DNA from: an uncultured Flavonifractor sp.
GTDB lineage: Bacteria; Bacillota; Clostridia; Oscillospirales; Oscillospiraceae
Length of the DNA: 39,611 bases
Assembly: GCF_944383115.1 (NCBI RefSeq)
Contig: NZ_CALWOJ010000010.1
Coordinates: 1 to 39,611, forward strand
Direction: 5' to 3'
The position numbers and the translations under genes are program-made. The notes under the pieces are model-generated. The model was not told the origin of the DNA. It saw only the letters and a list, made by a program, of their open reading frames with translations, and searched no databases. Positions 24,826 to 32,595 of the stretch are shown here, in pieces; the first letter of the stretch is position 1, and every line of letters starts with the position of its first letter.

Positions 24826-25566
24826 TTACAGCAAGGTAATAAACTGACTGTTGGCCCAGCCTACCATGCCGTCCAACCGGACTACATACCAGTCCTCCCA
24901 TTGGTTCAGAACGGTGAGCCTGGTACCGTCGTAGGCTTTGGCCAGGACGGCGGCGGTGGGGGAGGGCTTATCCCGTATGTTCAGGTAGCCCCAGGAGACA
25001 TCCACCACGGCGGGACGAGACGGACGGGGCTCCAGGAAGGGCAGACCAAAGTATTCTGTCAGGGAGAGGACAATGTTGCGGGCAATGGCGTCCAGATTGT
25101 TCTGCACCCAGGTGGCATCGTCCGGATTATCGTGATAGCCCAGCTCCAGAAAGACGGAGGGGGCCCGCACCCGGCGTACTTCGCCGATGGAGGTGGTGGA
25201 CTCCGCCCGCACTTTATTGGGAAGGGGATAGATGGTTTTCAGACCGTTGGCAATGAGCTGGGCGGCCCGCTTGCCCTGAGCAGAGCTGGGATAATAGAAG
25301 ACAATGATGCCCCTGGCCTGACCGTATTGCTCCTCCGGCGCCGCGTTGGAGTGGAGGGCCAGGTGGAGATCGTAGTTCCCGGCATTGGAGGCCCGGATAG
25401 AGGACAGGGCGGTCATGTCCGGGGTGTTCCGGGAGAAGCGAATTCCCGCTGCGGTGAGGTAGGGTTCCATTGCATCGGCCAGGCGGTTCATCCATTCCTC
25501 TTCCGTACCGCCGGTTACATACAGATTGTTCTCCTGAGTGGAGGGGGAGAGGTAAATAATGGGCAT
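24826..25566 (-). CDS. N-acetylmuramoyl-L-alanine amidase (Amidase_3) with C-terminal SH3 domain
   Basis: A 246-residue predicted peptidoglycan amidase that cuts the bond between muramic acid and the stem peptide. The amidase_3 core has LHLALHSNAAPE (zinc His72) and the catalytic-Glu region VFLELGYHDNPDD. A bacterial SH3 wall-binding domain follows at about 187-246 (GYLNIRDKPS, GWANSQF). It lacks the usual N-terminal DxGHGG zinc histidine; the equivalent strand reads IYLSPSTQENN, and a Glu in TEEEW may be the second ligand. No signal peptide is visible, so export or action after lysis or sporulation is open. ATG 25566 has AAAGGAGGT upstream, inside a hairpin. Confidence 0.85.
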   Translation of the reverse strand: MPIIYLSPSTQENNLYVTGGTEEEWMNRLADAMEPYLTAAGIRFSRNTPDMTALSSIRASNAGNYDLHLALHSNAAPEEQYGQARGIIVFYYPSSAQGKRAAQLIANGLKTIYPLPNKVRAESTTSIGEVRRVRAPSVFLELGYHDNPDDATWVQNNLDAIARNIVLSLTEYFGLPFLEPRPSRPAVVDVSWGYLNIRDKPSPTAAVLAKAYDGTRLTVLNQWEDWYVVRLDGMVGWANSQFITLL

Positions 25567-25570
25567 AAAA

Positions 25571-25613
25571 ATGACCTCCTTTTTGCCCATCCTATGCGCA
25601 AAAAGGAGGTCAT
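25571..25613 (-). promoter_or_regulatory. 16-bp hairpin that buries the amidase ribosome site and can terminate pckA
   Basis: ATGACCTCCTTTTTGC (25571-25586) and GCAAAAAGGAGGTCAT (25598-25613) are perfect inverse copies around an 11-nt loop. In the - strand mRNA the right arm of the hairpin contains the whole AAAGGAGGT ribosome site, paired to an anti-site on the left, and is followed by TTTTT and then the amidase AUG. It therefore looks like both an intrinsic terminator for pckA and a translation block on readthrough mRNA. Confidence 0.7.
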
Positions 25614-25632
25614 GATTATGGACAAAGCCAAA

Positions 25633-27396
25633 TCAGTTCAGTCGGCCCTCCAGGGCGGCCAACTCGTCGGCCAGTTTGGCGGGCAGCTTGTCGCCGAACT
25701 TCTGATAGAATGTGTGGATGCCGGCCACCTCATCCTTCCACAGAGCGGTGTCCACGCCCAGCAGACCCTTCAGAGTATCCAGATCTACCCCGGAGTCCTC
25801 CAGATCAATGTCCTCGGCATTGGGCTCATAGCCGATGGCGGTTTCCACAGCGTCGGTCTCGTTGAAGCACCGCTTCAGGATCCACTCCAGCACCCGCAGG
25901 TTGTCGCCGAAGCCGGGCCAGATGAAGTGGCCTTCGTCGTCGGTGCGGAACCAGTTGACATTGAAGATCTTGGGGGCCTTGTCGCCCAGAGTCTTGCCCA
26001 TGTCCAGCCAGTGCTGCCAGTAGTCGGCCATGTGATAGCCGCAGAAGGGGAGCATGGCCATAGGATCCCGGCGAACCACGCCTACGGCGCCGGTGGCGGC
26101 GGCAGTGGTCTCCGAGGCCATGATGGAACCGACAAACACGCCGTGATCCCAGTCCCGGCTCTGATACACCAGAGGGGCGGTCTTGGCCCGGCGGCCGCCA
26201 AAGACAATGGCGGAGATGGGCACGCCGGCGGGATTCTCAAATTCAGGGGAGATGCAGGGACAGTTTTTGGCGGGAGCGGTGAAGCGAGAGTTTGGATGGG
26301 CGCCCTTCTCCGTGGAGGTCTTACCGTTCCAGGGATTGCCCTTCCAGTCAACGGCATGCTCCGGCGGATTCTTGTCCAGACCCTCCCACCACACGGTGTT
26401 GTCGTCCAGATTATGTACCACATTGGTGAAGATGGTGCCCTTTTGGGTGGTGTGCAGGGCGTTGGGGTTGGATTTCTCGTTGGTGCCGGGGGCCACGCCA
26501 AAGAAGCCGTACTCCGGGTTCATGGCCCACAGACGGCCGTCGGGCCCCACCCGCAGCCAGGCAATATCGTCGCCCACGCACCAGACCTTCCAGCCCTTCT
26601 TCCGGTAGTGTTCCGGCGGAATGAGCATGGCCAGGTTGGTCTTGCCGCAGGCGGAGGGGAAGGCGGCGGCCAGATAGCGCACCTCGCCCTGGGGATTCTC
26701 CACGCCCAGGATGAGCATATGCTCCGCCATCCAGCCCTCATCCCGGCCCAGGCAGGAGGCAATGCGCAGGGCAAAGCATTTCTTGCCCAGCAGCACGTTG
26801 CCACCGTAGCCGGAGTTGACGCTCATGATGGTGTTGTCCTCAGGGAAGTGGACGATGTAGCGATTTTCCGGATCAATATCCGCCTTGGCGTGGAGGCCTT
26901 TGACAAAGTCGTCGCCGATTACATCGGCCACAGCCTGGCCCACCCGGGTCATAATGGCCATGTTCAATACCACATAGATGGAATCGGTCAGCTCAATACC
27001 ATACTTGGCAAAGGGAGAACCCACCACGCCCATCGAATAGGGAATGACGTACATGGTGCGGCCCTTCATGGCGCCGGTGTACAGCTTCTTCAACTTGGCG
27101 TACATCTCCTGGGGGTTCATCCAGTTGTTGGTGGGGCCGGCGTCCTCCTGCTTGCGGCAGCAGATAAAGGTGCGGTCTTCTACCCGGGCCACGTCGTTGA
27201 CCGCGGTGCGGTGGAGATAGCAGCCGGGCAGCTTCTCCTCGTTGAGCTTCTCGATCTCGCCGGTGGCGCAGGCCTGAGCCCGCAGGTCCTCCAGCTGGGC
27301 CTCGGTGCCGTCGATCCATATGATCTGATCGGGCTGGGTCATGGCGGCCATTTGGTCGATCCAGTCCAGAACAGCGCGATTCTTTGTCAATGCCAT
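25633..27396 (-). CDS. pckA: Phosphoenolpyruvate carboxykinase (GTP type)
   Basis: Interconverts oxaloacetate + GTP and PEP + CO2 + GDP; in fermentative Clostridia it may run towards oxaloacetate. The 587-residue chain is of GTP-dependent type: P-loop FPSACGKTN (about 246-254, with the hyper-reactive Cys), VGDDIAWL, NPNALHTTQ, and PCISPEFENPAGVPISAIVFGGRR. ATG 27396 follows AAAGGGGG by 8 bases; the frame upstream to 27441 runs into the promoter region. Single-gene unit with its own promoter flanked by two repeated AAAGCACTT elements. Confidence 0.96.
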   Translation of the reverse strand: MALTKNRAVLDWIDQMAAMTQPDQIIWIDGTEAQLEDLRAQACATGEIEKLNEEKLPGCYLHRTAVNDVARVEDRTFICCRKQEDAGPTNNWMNPQEMYAKLKKLYTGAMKGRTMYVIPYSMGVVGSPFAKYGIELTDSIYVVLNMAIMTRVGQAVADVIGDDFVKGLHAKADIDPENRYIVHFPEDNTIMSVNSGYGGNVLLGKKCFALRIASCLGRDEGWMAEHMLILGVENPQGEVRYLAAAFPSACGKTNLAMLIPPEHYRKKGWKVWCVGDDIAWLRVGPDGRLWAMNPEYGFFGVAPGTNEKSNPNALHTTQKGTIFTNVVHNLDDNTVWWEGLDKNPPEHAVDWKGNPWNGKTSTEKGAHPNSRFTAPAKNCPCISPEFENPAGVPISAIVFGGRRAKTAPLVYQSRDWDHGVFVGSIMASETTAAATGAVGVVRRDPMAMLPFCGYHMADYWQHWLDMGKTLGDKAPKIFNVNWFRTDDEGHFIWPGFGDNLRVLEWILKRCFNETDAVETAIGYEPNAEDIDLEDSGVDLDTLKGLLGVDTALWKDEVAGIHTFYQKFGDKLPAKLADELAALEGRLN

Positions 27397-27429
27397 GAGA
27401 GGGTCCCCCTTTGATTGATTACTTGGGAA

Positions 27430-27481
27430 AAGTGCTTTCATTTATTTTAGACGAAAATCATGAAACTTGCAAGTGCTTTTC
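27430..27481. repeat. Pair of AAGTGCTTT direct repeats around the pckA promoter
   Basis: AAGTGCTTT occurs at 27430-27438 and 27471-27479, 41 bp apart (about four helical turns), one downstream of the -10 and one at the -35. Read on the - strand (TGAAAGCACTTTTC) they partly match the CcpA cre consensus but lack its central CG, so the binding factor is uncertain. Confidence 0.45.
27444..27472 (-). promoter_or_regulatory. Promoter of pckA
   Basis: On the - strand, TTGCAA (27467-27472), a 17-bp spacer and TAAAAT (27444-27449). Confidence 0.75.
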
Positions 27482-27548
27482 GTCAATTCTGCAAAAAGTG
27501 CAGGTAGATGGGGGAAAATGCCGGGCAGGATGAAAGATTTGGACTCAG

Positions 27549-27582
27549 AAAAGCCGCCCTGTGTGGGGGAAGAGAAGGCGGC
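27549..27582 (-). terminator. Terminator of the aroF-tyrA operon
   Basis: On the - strand, GCCGCC (27577-27582) pairs with GGCGGC (27553-27558) around a long pyrimidine-rich loop, followed by TTTTCT. The short stem makes this moderate. Confidence 0.55.
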
Positions 27583-27586
27583 AATG

Positions 27587-28447
27587 TTACTCCAGCAGGT
27601 CGGGGCCGGGCAGGTCCATCTGCCGCTTACGGGCGGCGGAGAAGGCCAGCTTGTCCCCCAGGGCCTTCCGGTCGCCGGTGGCCAGCACTTCCCGGTAGGA
27701 CTGGAGGTTGCCGATGAGTCGGTCCAGCACAGCCAACAGGGCGGGCTGGTTGAGGGAGAAGAGCTGAGTCCACAGGCCTACGTCCAGGGCGGCCACCCGG
27801 GTGCAGCCCCGGAAGGAGGAGCCCTCAAAGCCCTTACAGTCGAAAAGAGTGGGATCGTCACACACCGCCACGGCAATGATGTGCATGACCTGGCTGGTGT
27901 AGGCGATGAGGGCGTCGTGGGCCTGGGCGGTGGTGCGATGGACGTCCTTGCAGCCCATATAGGCGGCCAGCCGTTCCAGCAGGGTCAGATGTTCCGGGCG
28001 GCTGTTTTCCCGGGGAACCATGAGAAAGTGGGAGCCTTGGAACAGAGAGGCAAAGGCGTGTTCCACGCCGGAGAATTCGGTGCCCGCCATCGGATGGCAG
28101 CCCACAAAGTCCACCGTATCCGGCAGGCAGGCAGCCCCCTCCAGAATGGCAGACTTGACGCCGCACACGTCCCACACAAGGGCCCCCGGCTTGAACTGGT
28201 CCTTGTAGGTGTGCAGAAAGTCCAGGATGCCCTGGGGGTGAAGGGCCAGGGCCACCACATCGGCCTGGGGGATCACATCGGCGGCGTGTTCGGTGACACG
28301 GTCGCCTACGCCGTGTTCGCTGGCATAGCGCAGGGTGGGCTGAGATACGTCCACGCCTACGATCTCGTAGTCCTCGAAGCCCTTCAGGGCCAGAGCCATA
28401 GAGCCGCCGATCAAACCTAGACCCACGATAACGAGTGTTTTTTTCAT
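27587..28447 (-). CDS. tyrA: Prephenate dehydrogenase
   Basis: Oxidative decarboxylation of prephenate to 4-hydroxyphenylpyruvate, the tyrosine branch step. The 286-residue protein starts with a Rossmann dinucleotide motif VIVGLGLIGGS (about 6-16). It has VGCHPMAGTEFSGV (His of the prephenate site), and a helical dimerisation domain with SSFRGCTRVA. No ACT domain or chorismate-mutase fusion is present. ATG 28447 follows AGGAGG; the gene is 14 bp downstream of aroF in the same transcript. Confidence 0.94.
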   Translation of the reverse strand: MKKTLVIVGLGLIGGSMALALKGFEDYEIVGVDVSQPTLRYASEHGVGDRVTEHAADVIPQADVVALALHPQGILDFLHTYKDQFKPGALVWDVCGVKSAILEGAACLPDTVDFVGCHPMAGTEFSGVEHAFASLFQGSHFLMVPRENSRPEHLTLLERLAAYMGCKDVHRTTAQAHDALIAYTSQVMHIIAVAVCDDPTLFDCKGFEGSSFRGCTRVAALDVGLWTQLFSLNQPALLAVLDRLIGNLQSYREVLATGDRKALGDKLAFSAARKRQMDLPGPDLLE

Positions 28448-28461
28448 GTTGCGGCCTCCTA

Positions 28462-29478
28462 TTACAGGGCGCGGCCCACGCAGGGGGCCAGGACGCGCAG
28501 CTTGTCCATCAGGCCGGAGAACTGGGCGGGGGTGATGGACTGGGCCCCGTCGCACAGGGCGTGGGGCGGGTCGTTGTGGACCTCCACGATGAGGCCGTCG
28601 GCCCCGGCGGCCAGAGCCGCCATGCTCATCCGCTCCACCATCCAGGCCTTGCCGCAGGCATGGGAGGGGTCCACCACCACCGGCAGGTGGGAGAGCTGCT
28701 TTACCGCCAGCACCGCCGACAGGTCCAGGGTGTTGCGGGTGAAGGTCTCAAAGGTGCGGATGCCCCGCTCACACAAAATAACCTTCTCATTGCCGCCGGC
28801 CATGATGTACTCGGCGGACATGAGCCACTCCTCGATGGTGGAGGAGAGGCCCCGCTTGAGCAGGATGGGTTTGGTGGTCTTGCCCAGCTGCTTCAAAAGG
28901 TCGAAGTTCTGCATATTCCGGGCTCCTACCTGGATCACGTCCACGCACATCTCAAACATCTCCACATTGTCGGTGGACATGATCTCGGTGACGATGGGCA
29001 GACCGGTCACCGCCCGGGCCTCCTGGAGCAGCCGGATGCCGTCGTTGCCCATGCCCTGGAAGGCGTAAGGGGAGGTGCGGGGCTTGAAGGCGCCGCCCCG
29101 CAGGGCGGCTGCTCCGGCGGCCTGGACCGCCTGGGCCACGCCCACGATTTGCTCCTCGCTCTCCACTGAACAGGGCCCGGCGATGACTGCCAGCTTTTCG
29201 CCCCCCACCAGGGCGCCGCCTCCCAGGTCGATCACCGTGTCCTCCGGGTGGTACTTCCGGTTTGCTTTCTTATAGGGTTCGGTGACACGCATCACCCGGT
29301 CCACGCCGGGCAGCAGGGACAGTTTCTCCTGGTCAATGGCATCGGCGTTGCCCTCGGCACCCAGAATGGTGGTCTCGGCGCCTTTGGACACCATGACCTT
29401 GACCCCACCCTCCTCCATCGTGCGGATGGCTTTCTCCAATTCTTCCGGGGTGAATCCCCGCTTCATAATGACAACCAT
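28462..29478 (-). CDS. aroF: 3-deoxy-7-phosphoheptulonate synthase (DAHP synthase, type Ib)
   Basis: First step of the shikimate pathway: PEP + erythrose 4-phosphate to DAHP. The 338-residue length and an N-terminal ferredoxin-like regulatory domain (about 1-75, MVVIMKRGFTPEELEKAI) match the Thermotoga-type enzyme. The barrel shows VIAGPCSVES, ALRGGAFKPRTSPYAFQG, GARNMQNFDLL, KPILLKRG and the metal-site regions VVDPSHACGK and EVHNDPPHALCDGAQS. ATG 29478 has AAAGGAG upstream. Pairing with tyrA and the Tyr-rich leader peptide suggest it is the tyrosine/phenylalanine-regulated isoenzyme. Confidence 0.96.
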   Translation of the reverse strand: MVVIMKRGFTPEELEKAIRTMEEGGVKVMVSKGAETTILGAEGNADAIDQEKLSLLPGVDRVMRVTEPYKKANRKYHPEDTVIDLGGGALVGGEKLAVIAGPCSVESEEQIVGVAQAVQAAGAAALRGGAFKPRTSPYAFQGMGNDGIRLLQEARAVTGLPIVTEIMSTDNVEMFEMCVDVIQVGARNMQNFDLLKQLGKTTKPILLKRGLSSTIEEWLMSAEYIMAGGNEKVILCERGIRTFETFTRNTLDLSAVLAVKQLSHLPVVVDPSHACGKAWMVERMSMAALAAGADGLIVEVHNDPPHALCDGAQSITPAQFSGLMDKLRVLAPCVGRAL

Positions 29479-29496
29479 GCTACTGCTCCTTTCTGT

Positions 29497-29536
29497 AAAA
29501 AAGATCCGCATCCGCCCAAAGGCGGCTGCGGATCTT
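29497..29536 (-). terminator. Attenuator terminator upstream of aroF
   Basis: AAGATCCGCATCCGCC (29501-29516) and GGCGGCTGCGGATCTT (29521-29536) form a 16-bp stem with one mismatch and a 4-nt loop, followed on the - strand by six T residues. It lies between the leader peptide and the aroF ribosome site. CGGCTG just after the leader stop codon can pair with CAGCCG in its 5' arm as an antiterminator. Confidence 0.9.
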
Positions 29537-29570
29537 CCACTCCGATTTGGAACGAGTCCCACTCAGCCGG

Positions 29571-29645
29571 TTATGGGCAGGCAAAAACGCCGCTGGCAAA
29601 ATAGCAGCGGTAATAGCCATATCCATGACCGGTACGCTTCAGCAC
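29571..29645 (-). CDS. Tyr/Phe-rich leader peptide controlling aroF-tyrA
   Basis: A 24-codon frame starting with GTG at 29645, with AAAGGAG 10 bases upstream, and ending TAA at 29571-29573. Residues 9-16 read YGYYRCYF and residue 21 is Phe: four Tyr and two Phe in 24 residues, clustered just where a stalled ribosome would free downstream RNA. A ribosome at the stop codon would cover the adjacent CGGCTG, letting the terminator form; stalling at the Tyr codons leaves CGGCTG free to pair with CAGCCG in the terminator arm. This is the layout of ribosome-mediated attenuation. Too short for standard gene calling. Confidence 0.75.
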   Translation of the reverse strand: MLKRTGHGYGYYRCYFASGVFACP

Positions 29646-29673
29646 GAGGGACACGCTCCTTTCTTTGACTGAG

Positions 29674-29702
29674 ACTTTAACACTTTTTGGTGCGAAAGTC
29701 AA
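29674..29702 (-). promoter_or_regulatory. Promoter of the aroF leader and operon
   Basis: On the - strand, TTGACT (29697-29702), a 17-bp spacer and TAAAGT (29674-29679). It is back-to-back with the rrf2 promoter, with 14 bp between their -35 elements. Confidence 0.85.
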
Positions 29703-29716
29703 GAATAAAATTCTTC

Positions 29717-29745
29717 TTGAAATCCTACCAGTATTGTGGTATTAT
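29717..29745 (+). promoter_or_regulatory. Promoter and possible operator of the Rrf2 gene
   Basis: TTGAAA (29717-29722), a 17-bp spacer and TATTAT (29740-29745). TACCA (29726-29730) and TGGTA (29737-29741) form an inverted repeat in the spacer, a plausible autoregulatory site. Confidence 0.75.
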
Positions 29746-29772
29746 ATCCCCAAAAACTGGGGAGGTGGCGGA

Positions 29773-30219
29773 ATGAAAATCTCTACCAAAGGACGATATG
29801 CGCTGCGGTTGATGCTGGATGTGGCCCTTCACAGCCACGGGGCGGCGGTACCTCTGCGGGATGTGGCCCTGCGGCAGGATATTTCCGACAAATATTTGGA
29901 GCAGATCGTGACTCAGCTCTCCCGGGCGGGGTTGGTACGCTCGGTACGGGGCGCCGGAGGCGGTTACCTGCTGACCCGGGAGCCGGAGGAGTACACCGTG
30001 GGGGAGATCCTGCGGGTGCTGGAGGGGAACCTGGCCCCGGTGAGTTGTGCCGACAGCGATGATGTGTGCCGTTGCGGTCGGGCGGATAGGTGCGTTACTG
30101 TGGATGTGTGGCGGGAAATTCAGGCCGCAGTGTCCGGAGTGGTGGATCACCTGACCCTGGCCGATCTGGTACGGCGGCACCAGGAAAAGTGCCCGGATAA
30201 CGGCGAGAACGCCGGCTGA
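29773..30219 (+). CDS. Rrf2-family regulator (IscR/CymR-like)
   Basis: A 148-residue regulator with an N-terminal winged helix (MKISTKGRYALRLMLDVA, DISDKYLEQIVTQLSRAGLV, SVRGAGGGYLL). Cys92, Cys99, Cys101 and Cys107 are close in place to the three IscR cluster ligands, so an Fe-S cluster or redox-active thiols are likely. CymR proteins lack such a set, so IscR-type sensing is favoured. ATG 29773 follows GGGAGGTGG; upstream in-frame codons have no ribosome site. It precedes a zinc-ribbon gene by 29 bp and lies near cysK, whose promoter carries a palindrome of the CymR type. Confidence 0.9.
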   Translation: MKISTKGRYALRLMLDVALHSHGAAVPLRDVALRQDISDKYLEQIVTQLSRAGLVRSVRGAGGGYLLTREPEEYTVGEILRVLEGNLAPVSCADSDDVCRCGRADRCVTVDVWREIQAAVSGVVDHLTLADLVRRHQEKCPDNGENAG

Positions 30220-30248
30220 ATCCATGCCGGGAGAGGAGGAGATCCGGC

Positions 30249-30554
30249 ATGGGGAGAAACGTCTGTAAACAATGTTCCGCAGATAATGAGGCCGGCGTAC
30301 GTTACTGTCAGCGGTGCGGCGGGGCGCTGGAGGAGAAGCTGCCTCTGTTCTCCACGTCCAACCTCCGGTGGCTGGCAGGTATGGGGCGGAAGGATGTCAA
30401 TTTTGCGCCCCTGGTTGCGTCAGAGGGGAGAGAGCAGGCCACGGTCCGGCCCAAGGTGTCGCCTCTGCCTGATGGCAGTTGGTACTGCCCCGAATGCGGC
30501 ACAAAAAATGCCCCCCGCAGCATCTTCTGTTCCGGTTGCGGCAGGGATATGTAA
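30249..30554 (+). CDS. Double zinc-ribbon protein
   Basis: A 101-residue protein with two CxxC-x(n)-CxxC zinc ribbons: CKQC...CQRC at residues 6-23 and CPEC...CGRD with CSGC near 80-98. They are joined by a region without clear domain. No membrane segment is visible. ATG 30249 has GGAGGAG 8 bases upstream. It probably shares the rrf2 transcript. Function unknown; such proteins often act as adaptors. Confidence 0.8.
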   Translation: MGRNVCKQCSADNEAGVRYCQRCGGALEEKLPLFSTSNLRWLAGMGRKDVNFAPLVASEGREQATVRPKVSPLPDGSWYCPECGTKNAPRSIFCSGCGRDM

Positions 30555-30602
30555 CGCATAAGCAAGCGAAGGCCCCGGATAAAACCCGGGGCCTTCGCTT
30601 GC

Positions 30603-30610
<8 letters not shown>
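30554..30610. terminator. 25-bp perfect inverted repeat between two convergent genes
   Basis: 30554-30578 and 30586-30610 are perfect inverse complements (ACGCATAAGC...GGCCCCGG) around a 7-nt loop. The last base of the zinc-ribbon stop codon and the last codons plus stop of cysK lie inside it. No T-run follows on either strand, so it may halt transcription in both directions by structure alone or protect the 3' ends. Confidence 0.7.
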
Positions 30611-31517
<907 letters not shown>

Positions 31518-31555
31518 AAGGTACAGCCTCCCAGTACGTTTCTCAGGTTGGTATC

Positions 31556-31584
31556 AGCATACCACATAAATCCCACAAATTCAA
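31556..31584 (-). promoter_or_regulatory. Promoter of cysK
   Basis: On the - strand, TTGAAT (31579-31584), a 17-bp spacer and TATGCT (31556-31561). Confidence 0.75.
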
Positions 31585-31593
31585 TAGGAATTT
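31577..31593. promoter_or_regulatory. CymR-like palindrome at the cysK promoter
   Basis: AAATTC (31577-31582) and GAATTT (31588-31593) flank AATAG, overlapping the -35. Read on the - strand it gives AAATTCCTATTGAATTT, similar to the CymR box core reported in Firmicutes. The candidate regulator is the Rrf2 gene at 29773-30219. Confidence 0.5.
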
Positions 31594-31602
31594 TGGGCAA
31601 CA

Positions 31603-31635
31603 AACAAGGCCCGCCGGAGGGCGGGCCTTGTTTTA
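31603..31635. terminator. Terminator downstream of metQ
   Basis: AACAAGGCCCGCC (31603-31615) pairs perfectly with GGCGGGCCTTGTT (31620-31632), with T-rich sequence on both sides. It lies between the metQ stop and the cysK promoter. Confidence 0.8.
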
Positions 31636-31647
31636 TCATTGATGCAA

Positions 31648-32547
31648 TCAGAACATGGGGACGACGGCGCTGGGCCAGGTCTCTTCCATATAAGCCTTGA
31701 CCTCGTCGCTCTTGAGGGCATCCACCAGGGCCTGGATGGCGGGGTCCTCCTCCCGGCCTTCCTTGACCACCAGCACGTTCACATAGGCCTGTGCGGCTTC
31801 GCCGTCAGTGGACTCCACGGCCAGAGCATCGGCGGCGTTCAGGCCGGCCTGGAGAGCGTAGTTACCGTTGATGACGGCCAGATCCAGGCTGTCCAGAGAG
31901 CGGGGCAGCTGAGCGGCTTCCAGCTCCTGAATGTCCAGGTTCTTGGGATTCTCGGCGATGTCCAGCTTGGTGGCGGTGAGGCCAGCGCCTTCCTTCAGGG
32001 TGATCAGACCCTCCTGCTGGAGGAGCAGCAGGGCGCGGCCCTCGTTGGTGGGGTCGTTGGGCACGCCGATGACGGCGCCGTCGGGCAGGTCGGCCAGGGA
32101 GGTGGTCTTGCCGGCGTAGATGCCGAAGGGCTCGTAGTGCAGGTCGGCCACGCTCACCAGGTGGGTGCCGTTCTGCTCGTTAAAGTCGTTGAGATAGGTG
32201 ATGTGCTGGAAGTAGTTGGCGTCCACCTGGCCATCCTCTGTGACCATGTTGGGCTGGATGTAGTCGGTGAACTCCTCGATCTCCAGAGTGATGCCCTGCT
32301 CAGCCAGGACTTCCTTGGCCACCTTCAGAATCTCGGCGTGGGGCGTGGGGGAGGCGGCCACACGGATGACAGTGCCCTCGGGCACGGAGGAGGTTTCGGT
32401 GGAACCGGCGGGGGTGGTGGAGTCTACCGGGGTGGTCTCGGTGTTGTTGGCGGGGGTGTTGGCGGAACCGGAGTTGCCGCCGCCACAGCCGGCCAGCAGG
32501 CCGAAGGACAGAGCGCCGGCCAGGAGCAGAGAGACAAGTTTCTTCAT
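31648..32547 (-). CDS. metQ: Methionine ABC transporter substrate-binding lipoprotein
   Basis: Captures methionine outside the membrane for MetNI. The 299-residue NlpA-family lipoprotein has signal peptide MKKLVSLLLAGALSFGLLAG with lipobox Cys at residue 21. A Ser/Thr-rich linker follows, then the family motif VAASPTPHAEILKVAKE and FTDYIQPNMVTEDGQVDANYFQH (given here in part: DGQVDANYFQH). ATG 32547 has GGAGAA 7-8 bases upstream; the frame extends into the T-box leader and is not coding there. It is transcribed from its own promoter through a methionine T-box. Confidence 0.95.
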   Translation of the reverse strand: MKKLVSLLLAGALSFGLLAGCGGGNSGSANTPANNTETTPVDSTTPAGSTETSSVPEGTVIRVAASPTPHAEILKVAKEVLAEQGITLEIEEFTDYIQPNMVTEDGQVDANYFQHITYLNDFNEQNGTHLVSVADLHYEPFGIYAGKTTSLADLPDGAVIGVPNDPTNEGRALLLLQQEGLITLKEGAGLTATKLDIAENPKNLDIQELEAAQLPRSLDSLDLAVINGNYALQAGLNAADALAVESTDGEAAQAYVNVLVVKEGREEDPAIQALVDALKSDEVKAYMEETWPSAVVPMF

Positions 32548-32595
32548 GGTGCATTTCTCCTTTTCATGATACAGGTGTGACCCAAAAGCGAACAC

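Noticed and set aside
24551..24847. A 98-codon + strand frame in the amidase-small protein gap
   Set aside because: No ribosome site, runs through three hairpins and overlaps the amidase 3' end; composition looks non-coding.
24901..27414. An 837-codon + strand frame across the amidase and pckA
   Set aside because: It is antisense to two well-supported enzymes, spans their intergenic hairpin and shows no recognisable protein features.
29524..29613. An alternative ATG frame through the aroF leader (MDMAITAAIL...)
   Set aside because: Its ATG lies inside the leader-peptide frame with no ribosome site of its own and it would run through the attenuator terminator; the GTG frame has correct spacing and the meaningful Tyr/Phe content.
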